Positions 22,972 through 36,300 of a DNA stretch of 64,000 nucleotides are shown here, piece after piece. Made by a program: the position numbers and the translations under genes. Source of the stretch: Progne subis subis (Eukaryota; Chordata; Aves; Passeriformes; Hirundinidae); the NCBI GenBank assembly GCA_022316685.1, contig JAKJHU010000014.1, forward strand, positions 6,195,001-6,259,000, read 5' to 3'. The notes under the pieces were generated by a model. The model was not told where the DNA came from. It ran no database searches and saw only the letters and a program-made list of their open reading frames with translations. Position 1 is the stretch's first letter; each line of letters opens with the position of its first letter.

Positions 22972-23033
22972 AAAAAAAACCCAACCAAACAAACAAACAA
23001 AAAAAACCCAACAAAACACAAAACAAAAGAAAG
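22972..23033. repeat. A/C-rich low-complexity tract
   Basis: Irregular AAAC/CCAA units with only one G. Similar in style to the much longer tract at 60526-60747. Confidence 0.85.
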
Positions 23034-23168
23034 AGCAAGTGTGGCAACACCCAAATCCTCACAGGCTGCTTGAAACGATATTTAGTCAGAACTCAGACTG
23101 GAGCAGTCTAGAAACCTTCTGCACTTAGAGAGAACCCAGAGCTGGAAGGACGCGGCGCGGTTCCTTAC

Positions 23169-23291
23169 CGATGCAGGTGCGCCCGTCGGCGTGGAGCCGA
23201 AATCCCGCCCGGCACTGGCACTGGAAGGAGCCGTGGGTGTTGGCACAGCCCTGCTGGCAGCCCCCGTTCAGCACCTCACACTCATCCACGT
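23169..23291 (-). CDS. MEGF6: MEGF6 exon: EGF2, calcium-binding type
   Basis: 123-nt phase 1/1 exon; acceptor CTTCCCTCTGCAG (AG at 23292-23293), donor GTAAGGAA from 23168. Reads [12 protein letters not shown], then [15 protein letters not shown], then [14 protein letters not shown]. Six cysteines, the D-V-D-E-C segment and C-x-N-x4-F-x-C-x-C are intact. Vertebrate MEGF6 has a closely similar domain (GFRLH near the C-terminus) as its second EGF. GC-rich relative to the surrounding intron. Confidence 0.96.
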
Positions 23292-23842
23292 CTGCAGAGG
23301 GAAGGGAGATGGTGAGGAAGGGTTACAAGGGAGCCCAGCACAGACGGAGCCGGGTTTTTCCGGCGTGGCTCATCCGTGATGCAGCCGGGGCGCTCGGGCT
23401 GGGTTGCTGTTTGCTACATTTTGGCAGCAAAGAAAAGTGGGATTTTATGGTATTTTTCCAAATTCCTGCAGGCACTGCCTCTGTAGTCTCTGCTTCTGAA
23501 GTCCTTGTTAATTAGAGTGATTTGTGATGTGCTCTTTCATTGAGGCCAAGAGAAAAATACAGGGGAAGAATTAGGGTTAGATTAACACATCTGAGCCTGT
23601 AGGAACTGCTGGTCAGACCTTTGGCTTTTATAAAAACTTGCTGCATGAAGATTTCCTTTTGCATCAGGCCTTTAATGCTACTTGTTCTTGGGGATACAGG
23701 CAGGCAAAACTGACATAAACAGAAAACAAACACATTCTCCATCACCATTACATTTTCAACCATGGAAAGCACAGAGAGCTTAAAGAGAAAATTTTACAGG
23801 AGTGAGGAATTTGTGCTACATTTTTCTGTGTCTCTTGCCAAA

Positions 23843-23985
23843 GAATCACAGAATGGTTTGGGGGTTGGATGGGACCCCAAAGGTCATCTCATTCCTACCT
23901 CCTGGCCATGTGCAGGAGCACCTCCCACTAGCTCAGGTTGCTCCAAGCTTCATCCAGCCTGGCCTGGGACACTTCCAGGGAGGAG
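23843..23985 (-). mobile_element. CR1 LINE 3' fragment, antisense on plus strand
   Basis: Plus strand shows AATCACAGAATGGTTTGGGG, GGACCCCAAAGGTCATCTCA, TCAGGTTGCTCCAAGCTTCA and GCCTGGGACACTTCCAGGG. The copy is short and more diverged than the one at 14795-14945. Limits are approximate. Confidence 0.9.
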
Positions 23986-26900
23986 GAAAAGCATTGTGCC
24001 TTGTTCTTCCTTGTGTTCACCTAAATTGTCCATAGTACCTTCTCAGGTGACCTCCCAGAAAAGTGCTGGGAGCTCCTGCTGCTATCTTATCCAAAGCTAA
24101 CATCATTCCAAGTTTCAGGGGATTTTTGAGGATTACATTCGGTCAAATGAAGAGGGAAACAAGCACTAAACCATTTGGAGAGCACTGCTATAAAGTTTCA
24201 TCTGAAAATGATGGACAATGATGGACAAAGATCAAGAAGAGTTTAAGTGAACAGGTGAAGGTCTAAGACAGAATCATAAAACTGAATTTCCAGAAGTACC
24301 ACATAAGCAGGTTTTGCACCTCTTCAGCAATGCTGGGCTACTGTAAATACCATTTGATTGACATGTTGACACCACTACCTTACAAATCAACACAGGGGTC
24401 ATTGGAAACAAGGGTCAATTAGTCCATTCCCTGAAAAAAATTCCCCTGGCAGATGTTTGCCTAGATTTGGTCTGTCCTTTCCTTAGCAGTCCCCAGGGAT
24501 AGCATCTCCACCTCCCACCATCTCCCCCAGGGGCGATGCTGGTCCCAAATTATCCCAAATGCCAAAGATATTTTCTTCCCCAAGCCAAGCCTCCCTCCTG
24601 CAGCAGACATCTCTGAAGAACCCCCCTTTCAACACTGAAGCCTCCTGCTGATTTAATTGCTCTTTAGACCACATTTTGAAATCATCTAATGGGAGGCAAG
24701 TCCACAACTGCTCCTGTGGGGAAGCGAGTCCACGGTGAAGGAATTTCCCCTCCACATTGCACTTGAGCAACAAGGGGCCTGGCTTTCATATCTTTGCTGT
24801 GGTTGTATCTGTTTTGCATTTAACTTCCATGGTTTACATATTTTTTAATGCTTTTATGTTTATTCCATTTTATAAAATCTAATCAGAATTAACTGAAAGA
24901 GGAAGTTTTAAAGAAGACTTGGAAATGCACAACATCCCGCTCCTGAGGAAATGCATTTATGAAGTTAAATTTTAATACTACACATGCGAATTTCCCTCAC
25001 CTAAAATGAAGTCCTGGTGTTGACTGGTGTTTAAATTCAGACCATTTGCTAACATGAACCGCTTTTTGATCTTGCTGCTGTATTTGCTGTTTTATTAGAC
25101 TGTATACTCCATACATGTCCTACTGCCCAGAGACATCTGGAATATGCTGTTTTTTTAAACAGAAATTTTAGTTTTTTAAACAGTAAACAGAAAATGTTAT
25201 TCACCTTGTTGGATTCCATACCGCTGAGTACCAGACTGCTGAAAAATGCCAGGATGAAATCAAACCCAGGGAACTCTTTGGATGGAGTGTCAGAGAAATA
25301 AAATAAGCAAAAAGACTCAGAAAAATAGAACAAGGAAGCAGCTGAACCAAACAGCACACCACATTCTAGTATTTACACCTCAATAAACTCAAACACTGGG
25401 AGCTTCAATATTTTAATTTTATAGGCTGCGATCAGCTGGAGAACTTCTCTCGTATACCAAACACAGTTTTAAGTTCAGATATTGGCACTTAGGAAAGGAG
25501 GAAAAATGGCCCAGCTAATAAAAACGAGCCGGGAGTTAGTGATATTTGTTAGTCTCCATTTGGAGATTTAAAGGAGTGACTTGGTTCATGGGGGAGCTCT
25601 GCACCCAGCAGCAGCTCTTCCCTCAGTGGCATTTCCCTCGTGCTGGCACACCCCAGAGGGCCGTAAAGCAGTGACACTGCTGAAAGGCAACACAATTGAA
25701 TGCAAAAGAAAAGATGCTGAACCACTTTAGTGTACACGAGCCAGCCCCAGCCTGAGACTCCCTGCAGCAAGCGGAGGCGAGACCCAGGAGCTGAAAACGC
25801 AGCTCCACGACGCCACATCAGCAGCAAATCTGATGACAGATGATCCCTCCCAGCCCCAGACTTCCTCTGCAAGATCAATATTTTAAGGATTATATGCTGA
25901 AAGATTCCTTCACATCCTACAGATAAAATCAAGAGAAATGCAAGGCGCAGTCGCCTTTCCACGTCTCCTCCATCTCAAGGCCAGGAAGCAGCTTCGCCCC
26001 CAGTTACAGCAGAAAAATTCCCTAATTATTTTGTCTGGGGAGCAGTCTGCAAACCAGACACTGATCTAAATGCCTGAACTGCATCTGAAAGTTTTAAAAG
26101 TCTAAACCATTTGGACTTTTACGTTCCAATTGCTGTACTAGTAAAGGACACAAAAAGGACACAGAGCAGCAAAGCAACAGCTTCTGCTGTTGTAGATACA
26201 CAAGCAGTGATATTTTTTTCTACTTGGGAATAGCTACAGAAAGATGAAATTATTCCAGAATAGCAGATGTATAGAAATATTTAAAAGTATTCTTGAAAAA
26301 TAAAGCCCTTCCCTTGCAATTCTAGAACATCACAGGATTATGGAAGATCGTATCTGTATCTGTGATTAAATTTGGATTAGCTTCCAGCGCAGATCAAACT
26401 GAAACACCTTCCTGCTCGACTTTCTATAGTTACAACTTAGGATGCTTATCTGAATAACCTGAATTTCAAGCCACTTAACAGCTTGCTTATCACAAGTCAG
26501 ACTGAGATGAAAGCAACTGCATCCCCACAAGACAGAGGGAGAGCAATCCGTGGAGGCAAGAGGGAGAATGAGAGCTGTGTGCTGTCCCTGGGCTGCCTTG
26601 CCAAGGAGATTACACTGCTGGGTGAACAAAGCAGAGGTGGTGTGTGGATATTCTCCTTCTCACCTTCAGAAGATTTTCAGAGATGCTTCACAGAGGGATT
26701 CTCCACTGAAGGTACCTCCCTGTGTCCTTGTTTATTCACCTTTCATCAGGTGAATGACCTACCAGTCATGCAAACCAACGTCTGTGTGCTCCCTGTAAAA
26801 TATTTTAGCCACCGTGTTAGGCAACTTTTTTAGCTCTTCATGCTCCTGAGGCCTGACCCTTCCTCATCCCAGCACCTCAAGTTCCAAACACAATAAAAGA

Positions 26901-28549
26901 GGATGTGATGCACAAATGCCCAGCTCGCTGCCAGCACCGTGCCCTTTCCAAGGGCAGATCCTACAGGTGAAATCCCAGACTGTGAGATCCTCCATACCCC
27001 TGACTGAGGGGTATTGCCAAGGAGCTTGGTCCCTGATGGATTTGATGAACCACACTGACAAAAGTGCATTTGCCCTGCCCAAAACCTGTTTCAGCCCAGA
27101 GCTGTGTGACTGTTTGGAATTCAGGATCGTCACATCAGCAGCTTCTTTCATAGCATTATTAAAATGCTCAGGCACAGCTATGATCAATCAGTTCCTCAAA
27201 AATACACAGAGAGCAGTGATAAACATGGATAATTAGTCAACCTGCAATCATGGTTTTTATAAAGGAAGAAAGAAAGGAAGATCCTGGCAGATCAATTCTC
27301 TACTAACACAAAGCTTTGCTTTTTAGACCACTAGGAAATGCAAACAAGATACAGAACTGAACTCCAAAAAAAAGAAAAGCAGAAGGATAACAAGCCTCCG
27401 GTTTGAGAATCCTGAATGGAGGAGAGATGATGTGCCAAAGGCATCCCAGGGATTTAAAGTCAGAGTGGAATTAAAAATAATTGCAATGATTATTTATTAA
27501 AAAAAATCCTGACCAGAAAGAAGAAACATGGTCTAGTCTTTGCAGCTTTATCTCAAAATTCAGTAAAATCAGGGTCTGACCCCTCTTTCCCAGGGAGCTC
27601 TGTGGGTCACTGGTCCCCACAAAATATTGTGAGGATAAATCAGGAGTGATGGCGATAGCAAAATAGGGAAGACTGGATTTTAAGTAAAGTACCACAGCAA
27701 GAAACCTTAAGTGGCTCTGTCTAAAATTATCACAAGTGGATAAACTGTTCAGCTCCAACACAGATTTGGAAATAAATTCCAACAATCTGGCTCACCCCTC
27801 CCTTGCCCTGACCAGCTCCCCCAGACTCTTCAGCTGCAGATCATTTCGTACATCTGATAAGAAAACTCCGATTGTTTGCTATTTAATGTGATATTTTAAA
27901 TCAACAAAGATGCATGACAGTGCTTTGCCTTCTGTTATTTGTAACTACACTGTTACCACTCTCTTTTCTATATTCCAAAGGGTGTTTAAACCTCACAAAA
28001 GTTACCAAGTGAAAATATCATATGGTCTTTCCCCTACTAATTACATGGTAGATTTTGCACATTATTTAGTGTGTTTTTCAATTAAATAAGTTACGTACTC
28101 ATGCGAAAGAAGGGAAACAGGCTTGGTTCCCAGACATTCTTAAGCTATCAAAAAAGTCAGAAATTATTCTATAGAAGTAAAACCTAAAATAAGCCCCTGT
28201 TATTGCTGTAAGTAGGTAAATTTATAACAGATACAACTCACAGCTTACTTTAAATCACAGAACTGCTCAAGTCTCAAGCTCAGAAATGTCCAAAATTTGA
28301 CAACCAGTGTGAATCCCCTCACAAATGCAATTGCTACTAAGCATGACATAATTTGCTCTTGCAGTATAAGTTTTGAAAAGGATCTTTCCTCTTTTACTAA
28401 CATTAAAATGATTTTAAGGCTTTGAAACTTTGATTGGAGGGGTTTTGAAACTTTTGAAATATTTGGCCATCTTTTCCACAATGAAAGAAGTCTTACGTGG
28501 GTATTGACTCTAGCAAGGAAGTTCAAAGTCTGGTCCAAAACAAAGCCTA

Positions 28550-28554
<5 letters not shown>

Positions 28555-28580
<26 letters not shown>
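28555..28580. repeat. A26 homopolymer
   Basis: Twenty-six A on the plus strand, intronic. Confidence 0.96.
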
Positions 28581-30054
28581 TTCAGTTCATATTAATAAAA
28601 ATTTTATTTCTTTTTCATTGAACCAAACTGAGCAGCAAAGATTGAGAAGAGCAGTTTTGGGTAGCTGGGAGGTTTTAAACTGCAAAACTCCTGGTCCAGG
28701 GCTTTTCTTTTAATGCTTCACAAAACCCCACAAATATGCTACAAGCTCCTTTGAGTGGTTTTCTAGAACCCGGTGTTAAAACACCTCCACGAAACAGCTT
28801 TCAGCATAGATAAATGTGCTCCTGCAGATCCAGCTGGGTCATTTTGAACTGTTAGTGCTCCCAGGCTTTTATTTTTGCTTCTCAGCTATTTGTTCTGCCC
28901 TTTGCTGGCCCCTGCCAAGGATTAGACGAGCATCCATTGTCTGCTCCAGCTCCCAGCCAGCCGGGTCAGCCCGACCGCTGCAGCTTCCTCACGTTCCTCA
29001 CTCCCAGGTGTCCCAGAAAAGGGTGCTCCAACAGGATTCATTCATGGAATGGCTTCAGCAAACCAAAAGGAGCACGTCATGGCTGGTAGGAGACTGGTGA
29101 AAAGGCAAGGTTAACGATTCCTCACCCGATTCAGCCCCTGCAAACTGATTTCACAACGAAGGAGGTCCCTCGTTGGAGCAGACAGTTTTCTACTACATTT
29201 CCCTCAGCCGGGATTAAGGACAAAACAACTTTTAGCAGCACCCATTTTGCAGGCACAGAAAGAGGCTTTACAGGTTATCTGATTATTTACCTGCCCTGAA
29301 AATGGGGAAGGTAAATAATGGCATTAAAGCACCACAGCTTTTGTCCCAGGTTCACTGTCTGTCAGTGCTTCCTCCAGACCTCCATGGAGATTCGGTCCAT
29401 TGTGGACAGGCACCTTCTACCCTGTAGTTGGGACCTTGCCCTACATCTCAGATGTTTTCCCAGGTAGTTTTAAGGACTTCCAGCTGTGCCTAGGCCAGGT
29501 TTCACTTCTCTCCTTCAGGTTTCTCTCTCTCTACACAGAAAACACCAAAGGATGGAAACGTGGAACAGCAGAGTCATCAATGGGACGGTTTGTCAGATAA
29601 TAAATATTTATGTCCAGATCTGAAAGGAGATGCATCTCCTGATGCCTGTTTTCAGGGGAAAAGGACAGAGGCTTTGCCAAGGTACAGTATTTTTGACAAA
29701 TGCCTTGGTCAGATGCCTTGCCAAATGCCACAGTATGGCATTTTTGACAGATCCATTGAGCAGGAGTGGCAGGAGCTGCCCCACAGCCTGCTCTGGGGGA
29801 GAAGACTTCCTGTGAGCACTGCAAGGGACAATCACCCATCGAGTGTAAGAGACCTGGATTTCATTTCCTGGTCTGTCACTGGCCTTACTGGAGAATAAAC
29901 ATGAATAAATTGCCATGAGATACCATGCAACCCTGTTAATGGGGGCCACGGGTGACTGGAAAGAACGACATTGACCTGACAAAGATCCTGGGAGTTTGAA
30001 GTCATTGCATTTGAACTCAGGATGGGGGAGGAATGTGTCAAAGATGCTCTAGGA

Positions 30055-30090
30055 TTTCCTTCCTTTCTTTCTTGCTTCCTTTCTTGCTTT
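30055..30090. repeat. CT-rich microsatellite (TTCC/TTTC units)
   Basis: Irregular pyrimidine tract built of TTCC and TTTC units with two G interruptions (TTGC). Confidence 0.88.
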
Positions 30091-30623
30091 CAAGGTAAGA
30101 CTGGGACAAGGCAACCACTTTAAGTGGCGACTTGTTCCTCAGCAATGCCTGGACTCTGCCACCACAGCTCATTTCTCAGCTGTCTCCCACGAGATCTCCT
30201 GGACAGAGTGATGTGAAAAGAGAAAATTGGCCAATATTTGTACTGCCTATTTCTGCTTACTCTCCCTGCCTGACGTGCCACCCTCTCATGAGATATTTAA
30301 CAGTGGTTTAGCTCAATAAACATCCAAGAGTCCCTCATCCATGGCTCTAAATGCAAACCATATGTTGCAGATGAAAACCCTGAAGAATATAATTAGAACT
30401 GTCCATTCAATTTAAACAAAGTCAAGAATGAAAACTATTTCAAATTCAATAAACAGGCCATTTCAAAGTGTAGACACTGTGGAGGACAAGCTTAACAACT
30501 TAATTGACAGGTAAAGCTTCATTTCTAATCCTCAATTTGATATCATCTGTAGCCTCAGGAGTCAAAACACATCACTGCTCAGTGCTCAAAATATGCAGAG
30601 AAAATGAAAATGTCAGCTGAATG

Positions 30624-30637
30624 AAAAAAAAAAAAAA
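30624..30637. repeat. A14 homopolymer
   Basis: Fourteen A on the plus strand, intronic. Confidence 0.92.
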
Positions 30638-30737
30638 AGGGAGAAGCATCTGTTTGATAGCTGTGTAAGCCTGTGATATGTAAACTGCTTTGGAGTCAAG
30701 CAGCCCTAATTAGAGTTTCAAGGAATTCTTCATTAAA

Positions 30738-30800
30738 TACACACACACAGAGACATATATATAGAGATATATATATATATACACACACGCACACACACGC
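30738..30800. repeat. compound AC / AT microsatellite
   Basis: AC units, then an AG/AT mix, then an AT run (ATATATATATAT), then AC units with GC interruptions. Alternating purine-pyrimidine throughout much of its length. Confidence 0.93.
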
Positions 30801-31950
30801 TTAAAGCAATTATTGAAACCAGACAATTTGCAAGAAAACCAGGCTATAGAATTAAAGCAAGGAACACGGTAATTTCACAGGACAGACCTCAAACTGTGAT
30901 GTTTTCACACAGCCGTGAAGAAATCCATTTTTCCATCTTTTCACAAAGCAGTTCTGTATGTTTTTCTCCACTCTAAGTATTTAAAACAAAAAAAGAATGA
31001 TCCGTTTTGGGGTCTTGGTGTCGTACAGAGCATCTCAGCGAAGGAAAGCCAAAAAGGAAGGGTGATAGGGTTACCAGCCTCCACAGTGGGGTTAAACTAA
31101 TAGATATTTTGGCAACTGCACCCCCTTGACGTCTCCAAGTGCCATCAACATGAAACCCACACAGATGGACACAAACTCTCAGTGGAGAACTGTGCCAGGA
31201 TAAGTGAATGACCACGTGAAATAACAACAGGGTACAAGCTGAAGAACAACAAACCAAACAAAAGGGTAACTCAGGCTCCTAAAAAAGCATTTACACACCG
31301 AAAAAACCCCTCAGCTTCATTAATGCCACTGTTTCCAGTAGAAAAGAGGTAAATGTACCGGCTGTAAACAGGGAAGTTGGATGGGAATGTTAAAGACAAC
31401 AATCAAAATTTCAGGTGATTTCTGCTTAGGTGTATCAGCAGCTACTGCAATGCTCCTGCAAGATTTTCTGAAGTGGGGCAGAACAGCAGAGAGAATATTT
31501 GTTATGGGTCTATCAATTTTTAAACACAGCTCCTCAGCACAACCCAGCTGGGCCCTGCTGTGAGGTGGGAGGGTGGCAAAGGAGGAGAGGATCTCTACAA
31601 GGAGCTGCACTTAATAAGTGACAGCATGACACAGCCCAAACTCCTCGTGTGGACTCAGATCTGAGCTGTATTAAGGAGGTTTAGATGTTGGGCCGTCAGC
31701 ATCTCCTCTCGGCAGGACATGGCAGTTTGCAAGGGTAGTTATGGAATAAAAAGGGAAATGCCTGATGTGATGGGAACACCTGGATTTTGCTAGCAGCAAT
31801 ATTAATGCACACTTGCTGAGCCCCGTGTCTCTACTACAGCAGAATGCAGAGGAATGTGGTTTCCACACACAGCAGGTAAAACATGCACAAGAAAATTATA
31901 ATCACGCAAACGCCTTCATAATCTGATGTTTCCATCTTACAGCACATGTA

Positions 31951-32003
31951 AGATGTGATTTGTGACGAGGCTGGAAATGCAGATGTGATTTGTGACGAGG
32001 CTG
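31951..32003. repeat. 30-bp-period direct duplication
   Basis: The 23-mer beginning AGATGTGATTTGTGACGAGG occurs at 31951-31973 and again at 31981-32003 without mismatch, giving an exact 30-bp period. Confidence 0.95.
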
Positions 32004-32389
32004 TGCAGGACCAGGAGAACAGGGAGGGCACAGGCACCATTCAGCCACCAAGCTCTACCTCTGCCACTCTGAAACTGAGACCACAGCACATCCTCCTCTC
32101 CCCCTGTCACAGCTGGCTCCTGGCATTGCCCTACAGTTCATGGGGTGACTCCTCAGTGCCACCACAAGCACTGATCCCCCACTGGGGCCATCCCAGCTCC
32201 AGGGCAATCTAAGACAATAAACTGCCAGCCAGCCAAGGACTGCATTTTACACAGATTTTCTTGCTCTGCTTCCTTTATGACATAAATCACGTGTGACTCT
32301 GCAGAGATTGTACCAGGAGGAGGGAGAAGTGACAGTAACACATCCGAATCCTATCCATGCCCACTTCCAGAGCTGGATCCTAATCAAGA

Positions 32390-32782
32390 AGCACAGAATG
32401 GTTTGGGTGGGGAGGGACCTTGAAGATCAACCAGTTGCAATTCCCTTGCCATGGGCAGGGACACCTTCCACTAGCCCAGGCTGCTCCAAGCCCTGTCCAA
32501 CCTGACACCGTGAACTCCTCCAGGTATAGGCCATGAATCCTCTCAGAAACCTGTGCCAGTGCTTCACAATCCTCACAGGGAAGAATTTCTTCTCAGTATC
32601 TGATCTAAACCCACCCTCTGTCAGTTTGAAGCCATTTCCCTCTCTCTTATCACTCCATGCTTTTGTTGAAAGTCCCTCTCCACCTCTCTTGCTTCTCAAG
32701 CCCCTTTTTAGGCATTGGAAGGGGCTCTGAGGTCTCCCCAGACACTTCTCATCTCCAGGCTGAACCACCCCAAATCTCTCAC
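32390..32782 (-). mobile_element. CR1 LINE 3' fragment (longest CR1 copy here), antisense on plus strand
   Basis: Plus strand shows CACAGAATGGTTTGGGTGGG, CCATGGGCAGGGACACCTTC, CACAGGGAAGAATTTCTTCT, AAACCCACCCTCTGTCAGTT, GAAAGTCCCTCTCCACCTCT, GGAAGGGGCTCTGAGGTCTC and CATCTCCAGGCTGAACCACC. The last two motifs lie further 5' in CR1 than the other copies reach. Limits are approximate. Confidence 0.94.
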
Positions 32783-33301
32783 CCTTGTCTTTTTATGAAA
32801 AATGCCACCACGCACCGAAGAATTTATTTTACTTCCTTTTTTCTTCCTCTTCCTGAGATTAAAATTCCCATCAAATTAATCAGTTGATCGCTCCATTTTT
32901 ATTAGTTGTTTTTGAACTCCTAGGCTGACACTGAATCCCTTTTGGGACAGGAACTGTTCACAGGCTTCTCAGGTGGGCCTTTCACAGAGCTGGCGTGCAA
33001 CAACAGCAGGTTTACTTCAAGTTGGTCTTCTAATATATCCCAGCTAAAGCCCTCAGGTGCTCCTGTAATTGAAGTTTGAGTAATCCAATATGATGTTGAT
33101 CAAACTACTGATCTTTTAATAACGCAGTGTAGCTCTCCCAGCAGTTGTATCTCGCTGACAGTCACGTCTAGATCGCTTCCTTTGGGCCAAGGCTTTGAAC
33201 AGAGAAGCTGACAGCTTTCTGTTTGCCTTAGATTTTATCACAAATTGTTTTAAAGCTTTTTAAGGGTATATCAGATGGCTCATAAAATCCACAGGCATTT
33301 C

Positions 33302-33351
33302 AATAATAATAATAATAATTTAAAAAAAAAAAATTAAAAAAAGAAAGAAAG
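33302..33351. repeat. AAT trinucleotide run followed by A-rich tract
   Basis: About six AAT units, then A12, then A-rich sequence ending in AAAG units. Confidence 0.93.
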
Positions 33352-36300
33352 GAGTTCTATTAGGTGTCCTGGTGAAGAGCAGTTTTAAATGCTCCCAAAG
33401 AGGAACATAAACACCACTCAGGAGCTGTGCTCTTTCCCGTCTCTGTAGCTGCCGTTAGTTCTTGTTTACGCAGCCTGTAGGCAAAGCTACAGAAAAAGCT
33501 GTAGCCACCCTGCACAACACCCTCCTCTGAAAGGCAAATGTGCACATTTTTCCTCTCACAATTTCCATTTAAAGTACAAATTTAAGGTTTTTCTAAGCCT
33601 CGCCTCTCCACACAAGAATAATTCAGCTGCAATTTGCATTTTCGATGTGCTCGAAATGAACACCAAGATGACTCATGTGCTGTTTATAAGATGCCAGTAT
33701 TTGCTGGTAAATACCTTGCTACAAACAAGCTATAATTTAAGTATTCAAAAGTCTTGCTTCTGCATAAAATTACTACTAAGTGTACTTTTGGAGACCATGA
33801 CCAGAGCTTCAATTTCAGGCTTGCAAAGCTCTTCCTACACAATGATTCTTAAAAGTACGAGTGGATTTTCTTCTCTGATAACAGCAATCATTGTATCTCT
33901 GTAATTGCAGAAAAGATTACCTGGCTTTTAATTCACATTAGTCAGCTCCAACAATACGTGCTTCTTTCCTTTCCTTCAAAATAAACTAATTATTGTCAAT
34001 CAGCCCACTGGAATGTTAACATTCTCCGTAACCTGCCCTTCAGATGCAGTCATAAATGCAAAAAACTAGCTAATATAAACTAATCAGAGCCCAAGAAATA
34101 TCTCAAAACATATTTGTACTGCAGTCTATCATTTTTTGTCACATTATTACCAAATATTTTCTTTCATCTGGACAATAACAGCCTTTTCATATAGCTCTAT
34201 AACGCTTTTCAACTAACTACTCACAGCTCCCGTGTTAATTAAAAGCATTAAGTCCCTGAGTAACGTGGCAGACACCGCAACATTTCTGAACTCTAAACAT
34301 TTTCACTATCAAAAGCTGATCAATACAGCTCTGTGCATCAAGTGGGTTGGACAAAGGAAACTCCCCAGGCCAGTTCTTTCTGCCCATGCCCAACTTGAGC
34401 ACAAACTCACAAGTGCAGGACCTGGAGTCGCTCACGGAGGAACCGAGGCGGTGACGGTCACTCTTCCCTGCACGTCCCGCAAACACTCCAAACACAAGCT
34501 GAGGTTCCTGCTCCGTATTTGCTTCCAGCTGGTGGAGCTGGAGGAAGACAAGGTAGCTGGAAGGCTTGGGAAGCAATCCATGTGCCGAGTCTAAAATCAG
34601 CTGTGACGCACGGGGAGCCGTGAGCGCCATATGGCCGGCGCCAGCAGATGCCATGGGGACGGCGTTCTGTGCCTGCTGCTATACCTGTGACACCCAGAAA
34701 CAAGCCTTCCCCTCCAGATCAGCGATCAATAATTCATCTGATAACTGAAAGGCAAAGGGAAAAGGTGCCAGCTCTCCGTGGGGTACGAGCAATGCTGTGC
34801 CTTTGAGAAGACGCTGCTGCCTCGGAACGCGGGACAAGCGGAGCTGCAGGGAATGTTTGACACGGTGACGAGCTGCACTACACCTAACCCCGTGTGATCC
34901 TGACATAACCTGAAAATTAAACTGCCAGTGCCACGCTTTGTTTATGCAAAAGGCTCCTATTAAAACGTTGCAGCTGAATTAAGCGTTTGAAGGCAAAAAA
35001 AATCTAGGCGCCAAAAAACAAGCTCCACGGAGAAAAAGAGATTTACCGAGATTATCTGGAAATAATGAATCCTTGAAATATAAGTGGCCCAAGTCTTCCT
35101 CAAAAGTCAAGGGCTTTTGGGTAGGACTCCTTCAACTGTTGCTTTGGTGCCTTGGATGGGGATAATAACACCCTCGACCCAACTGGTGTGCATAAAACTT
35201 CCACTTAAAAAGCGACTGCAAACTGACTCAGGCTGCTCTCAGCTCCGATCGATGGAAACACGTACCCAGGATAAACGAGCTCAGCCTTCAATGGCAGCGC
35301 TCACTTCGGAGGGAGCTGTCACAACTGTGAGCCTGTCTACCCCGAGGGATGGCAGATGTGAGAAACTGGGTGGTTCAGCTCTCAGCCGCCTTTGTTCGGT
35401 GTGTGAGGGAGGAGTGGGGAGACTTCAGCAACAGCCAAGCAGGGAGCAGGAAGAAACTAAACCAGGGCAATTAAAATTCAACAATAAATCAGTTATCAGA
35501 CCATCAGACGCTCTTCTCTGCCCGGACCGACACAGAAACGCTCTGAACCAGGTGGGAAGTGTCTGTTCTGGCCCGAGCAATGTGTTCCTTCCCTAATTGA
35601 AGAGAAACAGACAAAAAATGCTGTGATTTGCCGAGTTTAGTAGTTGATACATTTTAATAAGATTGAAAGGGTTTGTGTGCCCCTAAGTTGTTTTTGCTGG
35701 GGATAGCCCACAAAAAGCAAGGGCGCTGCCCAGACCAAGCCACTGTCAGCCTGGAATGAGCCCCCAAAATTCAGCCGAGGCTCCTGCCTGCTCAGGCTTG
35801 CCAGAAATCAGCACTCAGGTAATTCATTTAAAAATTCCCATGGGCTGCAGCCAGTGTTACCCTCACTAGGAATATGTTGTCATTTTTGCTACTTATTTGG
35901 AGCACTTTTTTTGCTGTAGAACTACCAGAAATAGACAAATGCAGACAGACAATGCAATTTGCCGGGGAGAGTGTTAACAGCTCCACGCAGCTATTGATCC
36001 CAGCCAGATCCAACACGGCACGGGAGAGCACGAGGGAGGTCAGAGGAACAACCTCCAGCCATCATTTCTTCTCAGAGAAACGCTTGAAATTGAGAATTCC
36101 AAAAGAATGTCTTGGGAGTGGAAATAAAATTAGATTCCCCATCAAGTTTGCAAATGGAGAACATCTCCAGCAGTTTCAGCCCGGAGCTTCTCCGCAGCCA
36201 TGCACAAAAACCACACAGTCCTCCTGCCTAAATCCAGCAGTCTCCACAAAACCACAGAACTCTGAGTGCACAATGCCAAGCAGAGTTTAGAATGCACAAT

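Larger units (their letters stand above)
17051..23168 (-). other. MEGF6 intron between EGF2 and EGF3
   Basis: A 6.1-kb intron. It holds two CR1 fragments (about 17795-18052 and 19425-19735), a 51-bp minisatellite at 18873-19128, T and A runs at 21549-21562 and 22213-22230, and an A/C-rich tract at 22972-23033. The remainder, notably 19740-22970, is AT-rich with no recognised element or gene. Confidence 0.73.
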
